A stretch of 64,000 nucleotides of DNA from an uncultured Pontibacter sp. (GTDB taxonomy: Bacteria; Bacteroidota; Bacteroidia; Cytophagales; Hymenobacteraceae): the NCBI RefSeq assembly GCF_947495565.1, contig NZ_CANLZM010000001.1:62001-126000 (forward strand). The letters are read 5' to 3'. Under the pieces are notes generated by a model. The model searched no databases and was not told the DNA's origin. It was given only the letters and a program-made list of their open reading frames with translations. The translations under genes were made by a program, and so were the position numbers. This document shows, in pieces, positions 61,101 to 64,000 of the stretch. Within the stretch, counting starts at the first letter, position 1. Each line of letters opens with the position of its first letter.

Positions 61101-63888
61101 TAACCCGGTTTATACATCGGGTAGCGGCGGCGGCGGGCTAGGCTTCTCGGGAATAACTCCTTCTGTGGGAATTGAGTTTGATACCTACCAGAATGGCAGC
61201 GACCCGGCTGAAGACCACCTCAACTTCTTCCTGAATGGTAACCTTGGCACTCCTGTAACTGCTCAAGTGCAGATGAGTAACGCAAACGCTAACACTGAAG
61301 ACGGTAAAGACCACGCAGTGAAGGTAATCTGGGTGAAGGAGACGAACACAATGGCCGTATACTTTGACGGTGTTCTACGCTCAAGCTATACTTCAGATAT
61401 TATAAAGCAGGTTTTTGGAAGCAACCCTAATGTATACTTCGGCTTTACGGGCAGCACAGGAGGCGCTGTAAACAACCAATCGGTTTGCCAGATAAAGTAT
61501 AACATGGCGCCTGAGGCTACTGATCTTACACGTAATAACTCGGTATCAAGCAGCGCTAACAACGATTCAAATTTAAATCCGAACGTAACGGGTACTGATC
61601 CGGATGGCGGAAGCCTTTCTTTCTTCCGACTGACCACGCTGCCTGCTGTTGGCGTGCTGAAGGTAAACGGAGAAGAAGCAACGTTAGGTGTTAACTATGC
61701 CTGGAGTTTAGCCAATGCGCTACAGTACAACCCACAGGGCAATGCTACAAGCAATGTGACTTTTACCTACACTGTTATAGATGCGGATGGAGCAGAAGAT
61801 AGCACGCCAGCTACCTATACCATACCTGTTAATATGGCACCAAAGGCTGTAGCCGTGACAAACCCGGTATTGCTTAACACTGCTGCCGCAACGCTTCTAA
61901 CACCTTTGGAGGCAACAGACGCTGACGGAACTATTCAGGACTTCCAGATCCGGAGGCTACCGACAGCAAGTGAAGGAGTATTGTATGTAAACGGCGAACC
62001 TGTAACAAGTACAGGCACCCGTTACCCGTGGTCATCCAGAGGCCTGTTGAGCTTTGACCCAGCACCTGGTAACCTGAACGATGTGAGACTTAATTTCAGA
62101 GTAAGAGATAATGAGGGTTTAACTAGTACTACGGCTGCAATCACCATCCCTATAAACGGGGAGCCTGTTGCCATTGATCAGACTAATACGGTGGCTTTGG
62201 CAAATGGAGCAGCAGCTACAAAGTTAGACGCTCTCAACGGTTTAGATTCTGATGGTACTGTTTCTTCTTTCAGGTTCGCTGCATTGCCAAGTGCTGCACA
62301 AGGTGTGCTGTATGTCGATAACGAACCTGCTGATCTTACCACCGCCTATCCGTGGGCAGCGGCCAGCAAAGTATACTTTGATCCGGCTGTAGCTAACCTG
62401 GCAAACGTAACGTTCCGCTACATCATCAGAGACAATGAGAACGCTGAAGACAGCTCACCGGCTGTTTTCACGATCAGAATTGCACAAGACTGGGATGCGG
62501 ATGGCGTTACTGATGCAGAAGATCTGGATGATGATAACGATGGTATTCCGGACACGCTGGAAGGCAACGGAGATAAAGACGGCGACGGTATCATCAACTC
62601 CCTTGACCTGGACTCAGACGGCGACGGAATTCTGGATGCTGTGGAGGCTAACAAAGGTGTAGTGCCTGCTGCTGCTATTTTCAGCTTAGAAACTGGTCGT
62701 TATACTTCAGCGGTTGGGGCAAACGGTCTTGTAGATGTGCTGGAGACAACACCGGGCTCAGGCAACATTAACTATACTTTGCCAGATACAGACGGTGATA
62801 AACTGCATGATTTCTTGGATATTGATGCTGACAACGATGGCATACTGGATAATGTAGAGGCGCAGCTCCTGAACTCCAGAGTAGTAAAATCTGGTGCAGA
62901 TGCTGATGGCGACGGTATTGACAATGCGTTTGACCTGACCTGCGGATGCAGCACCAACGGCGTAGCGCTTGTGCCTGTAAACACAGATGGCGACGCGTTG
63001 CCTGACTATTTAGATCTGGATAGCGATAACGATGAAACGCCAGATGAACACGAAGCGCACGACACAAACGATAACGGCGACTCAGCAGATGATTTGAAAC
63101 TGCTAGCCGAGCAGTTCTGGGCACGAGCCCTTGGAAATAGTAAGAATTACTATGCAGCCAACGGCCAGAAGTATGAGTGGCTTGCAGATGGAGACAACAA
63201 CCGTGTGACAGATTACCTACAGTTCGGGTCTATGCATTACTACGATTCAGATAATGACGGCCTTGTTGACTTATTCGATGCGGATAGCTACGGACAGGAA
63301 ACTGCAGCAAACCCATCCTTCCGTGATGCAGGAACTATAACACCGCTTCCTGTTACGCTGATCAGCTTTACGGCACAGGCGCAAAACGGAGGCGTGCTTC
63401 TGAAGTGGGCCACAGCCACAGAGCTTTCAAATGATTACTTTATAGTGGAGCGTAGCATAAATGGCAGAACATTTGAGGAGGTAAGCAGAGTAAAAGGGGC
63501 AGGCAGCAGCAGTGTGCGTTTAGATTACTCCCTGCTAGACAGCAAAGCTCCGGCTGGTGTTGTATACTACCGCCTGAAGCAGGTGGACTTCGATGGTCAG
63601 TTTGAGTACAGCAGAGTTGCCATGGTGCGTGTGCAGGAAACGGCCGCACCAGTTGTAAAACTTTATCCTAACCCGGCTGTAAGCACCGTAAATTTAGACA
63701 TGACTACCTTGCCTGATGCCGTTTACAGAGTGCGCATTGTAAGTATGGATGGGCGAGTGCTAAGGGAATTAAACATAGAGGGCCGTAAAATAGAGCAGCT
63801 AGATATTAACCAGCTGCCAAGCGGCAACTACCTGCTGCAGGTGCAGGGGGCGCAGTTCGCCAAGTCCCTGAAGCTGATAAAGCAATAA
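58153..63888 (+). CDS. Giant secreted lectin-like protein with T9SS type A sorting domain
   Basis: 1911 residues. The signal peptide ends near TAGGAQAQ at about residue 56; Met14 is another start. Regions: a Gly/Asn-rich beta-solenoid-like stretch (about 100-520) with GGGGG runs; DUF11 (about 540-660, LTVTKTTSTPLLARTAGSAI); Ig/cadherin-like repeats (about 710-910); a legume-lectin-like domain (about 915-1120, DGVAFGFQRVATNPVYTSGS); three repeats of DADGTIQDFQIRRLP type (about 1120-1440); calcium-binding TSP3-type DxDxDG repeats (about 1445-1640); an FN3-like module and the type A sorting domain (VVKLYPNPAVSTVNLDMTTL, near 1830). A cell-surface or secreted adhesin or glycan binder. Confidence 0.85.
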   Translation: MKHPYLGTRILSKMKNSASPCPAMLQAPKQRSFSGVATVFCAIFLILFTAGGAQAQVCASPGKDGVLTSSVTMVNTYYPGTAFVSAGANKNIALGATRTETGVTFSPIAKGDLVLIIQMQGAEINSSNSDAYGDGVSGGGAQGNLNNTNFTAGQYEYAVALSDVPLSGGTLTVASLVNSYSNANATTSQGQLRYQVVRVPQYSSVTLGANLTSPAWNGTTGGVVAMDVTGRLNFNSRTIDVSGKGFRGGAGRALSGSSASGLSNTDFRTTSNLAANAQKGEGTAGTPAYVNDQGVLVNTGVEGYPNGSMGRGAPGNAGGGGTDGRPSANDQNAGGGGGANGGAGGLGGNSWSSNLAVGGYGGAAFAQAAAIRLIMGGGGGAGTTNNATGTPNNGFASSGAAGGGIVFVRAGSVTGTGTVNASGASANNTVANDGSGGGGAGGSVLITATSGLSSIAVNVAGGNGGTNTGGDSNHGPGGGGGGGVVYANGNLNSANITAGAAGRTFNNTSFGALNGSNGKVIQNVSLATLTNSASGAACLPNLTVTKTTSTPLLARTAGSAITADYAITVTNTGGAAQGITIQDVLPSGFSFDSHLSFAGSGYSFDNGGNATTGAVSASSTHTNAGTTTVTYSSFTINSGGSLTIHFKVNVPSSVADGTYQNPATVTYLDPTRSTATLKIAPGGSYQTTSSAATAGGSNYASSSSTGEDVTVNTRPTTDAKSIANIPNTASYTSIPAFSGADTAPGTVTKYVIKSISGTAAQGTLYKGTTALTVGNEVLASEVSSLRFLPNGGTGNFVFTYAAVDNQGAEDATPDTYTIGLVGDNAAVYSAPNTYAKMAVANGSVVATVTDADGAVTNATVAGAALPSFLTLNATSGAISVNSGAVVSGTYTTSVRIIDAKGGISTVPVTITITDDKFQASGTATRTAENCYQLTTATANQQGQVWSVSTIDLSKSFEITFNINLGNNDNGADGVAFGFQRVATNPVYTSGSGGGGLGFSGITPSVGIEFDTYQNGSDPAEDHLNFFLNGNLGTPVTAQVQMSNANANTEDGKDHAVKVIWVKETNTMAVYFDGVLRSSYTSDIIKQVFGSNPNVYFGFTGSTGGAVNNQSVCQIKYNMAPEATDLTRNNSVSSSANNDSNLNPNVTGTDPDGGSLSFFRLTTLPAVGVLKVNGEEATLGVNYAWSLANALQYNPQGNATSNVTFTYTVIDADGAEDSTPATYTIPVNMAPKAVAVTNPVLLNTAAATLLTPLEATDADGTIQDFQIRRLPTASEGVLYVNGEPVTSTGTRYPWSSRGLLSFDPAPGNLNDVRLNFRVRDNEGLTSTTAAITIPINGEPVAIDQTNTVALANGAAATKLDALNGLDSDGTVSSFRFAALPSAAQGVLYVDNEPADLTTAYPWAAASKVYFDPAVANLANVTFRYIIRDNENAEDSSPAVFTIRIAQDWDADGVTDAEDLDDDNDGIPDTLEGNGDKDGDGIINSLDLDSDGDGILDAVEANKGVVPAAAIFSLETGRYTSAVGANGLVDVLETTPGSGNINYTLPDTDGDKLHDFLDIDADNDGILDNVEAQLLNSRVVKSGADADGDGIDNAFDLTCGCSTNGVALVPVNTDGDALPDYLDLDSDNDETPDEHEAHDTNDNGDSADDLKLLAEQFWARALGNSKNYYAANGQKYEWLADGDNNRVTDYLQFGSMHYYDSDNDGLVDLFDADSYGQETAANPSFRDAGTITPLPVTLISFTAQAQNGGVLLKWATATELSNDYFIVERSINGRTFEEVSRVKGAGSSSVRLDYSLLDSKAPAGVVYYRLKQVDFDGQFEYSRVAMVRVQETAAPVVKLYPNPAVSTVNLDMTTLPDAVYRVRIVSMDGRVLRELNIEGRKIEQLDINQLPSGNYLLQVQGAQFAKSLKLIKQ

Positions 63889-63900
63889 GTTTTTAAGTTG

Positions 63901-63937
63901 AAAGAAAGGGCTCTGTTGATGACAGAGCCCTTTCTTT
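63901..63937. terminator. Bidirectional terminator
   Basis: 15-bp perfect arms AAAGAAAGGGCTCTG (63901-63915) and CAGAGCCCTTTCTTT (63923-63937). It ends the giant T9SS gene and probably a convergent gene. Confidence 0.85.
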
Positions 63938-63940
63938 GTT

Positions 63941-64000
63941 TTAGCAGTATCCATCCAAGCTCTCGAGCGGTTGCGTGGTGCGTGCAAACTGGCCGGTGCC
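63941..64000 (-). CDS. Possible C-terminal end of a minus-strand gene (clipped)
   Basis: On the minus strand from the window edge the frame reads GTGQFARTTQPLESLDGYC then TAA (63941-63943), four bases before the hairpin. The position of the stop against a bidirectional terminator suggests a real gene end. Nineteen residues are too few to name it. Confidence 0.3.
   Translation of the reverse strand, partial: GTGQFARTTQPLESLDGYC

Noticed and set aside
1..64000. CRISPR array, prophage or insertion sequence
   Set aside because: No spaced direct repeats with unique spacers, no integrase, transposase or phage structural genes were seen.

Overview
The window looks like chromosomal DNA of a Bacteroidota bacterium of the order Cytophagales, most like Hymenobacteraceae (Pontibacter-type). 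The supporting signs are two secreted proteins with type IX secretion (T9SS type A) sorting domains, a split transketolase, an Mpl-type ligase, a TonB receptor with a carboxypeptidase-regulatory domain, TAnnTTTG promoter elements, starts with little Shine-Dalgarno signal, and genes ending in strong hairpins. I see no transposase, integrase, phage module or CRISPR array. Taxonomy is inferred from gene style only.

Layout. 1-593: end-clipped SLC13 transporter. 600-1500: gene-free, repeat-rich. 1.5-10 kb: aminotransferase, double-PAS kinase, SDR, a decayed gene, Dph6-like ligase, a small conserved protein, a membrane-anchored MBL hydrolase, two small unknowns and PepE. 9.9-11.4 kb: ECF sigma / membrane protein / Spy-like operon. 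11.5-14.9 kb: transketolase C half, VWA protein, transketolase N half. 15-20.7 kb: Bcp peroxiredoxin, M23 peptidase, FAH-family enzyme, M48 lipoprotein, Cys-rich lipoprotein, exonuclease. 20.7-28.2 kb: mpl and dnaB diverging from a region with three DnaA-box-like sites, then a double D-Ala-D-Ala ligase-like protein and a PASTA protein. 28.3-32.9 kb: T9SS cargo, rhodanese, M50 protease, HAD phosphatase, one CAU tRNA. 32.9-33.9 kb: gene debris. 33.9-39.3 kb: TetR-controlled TolC/HlyD/ABC-2 export operon without an ATPase. 39.4-42.7 kb: nitroreductase, TonB receptor. 43-49.8 kb: three STAS-like small proteins, a SIMPL protein, and an alpha-oxoamine synthase-acyltransferase fusion followed 15 bp later by a hybrid histidine kinase. 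49.9-58 kb: cupin, SDR, YwqK-repeat protein, thiolase, S9 peptidase. 58.1-63.9 kb: a 1911-residue secreted lectin-like T9SS protein.

Most of the window is housekeeping and envelope biology: wall precursor synthesis and recycling (Mpl, Ddl-like, M23, PASTA), replication (DnaB, exonuclease), export and secretion. The points most worth following are (i) the heptamer AAGTATA/TATACTT, roughly a hundred copies on both strands by eye, in genes, gaps and terminator loops, which behaves like an uptake-sequence or HIP1-type repeat; (ii) the oxoamine synthase-acyltransferase fusion next to a hybrid kinase; (iii) DnaA-box-like sites in front of dnaB; and (iv) four genes whose TAnnTTTG promoter element lies 3-5 nt before the start codon, implying leaderless mRNAs.
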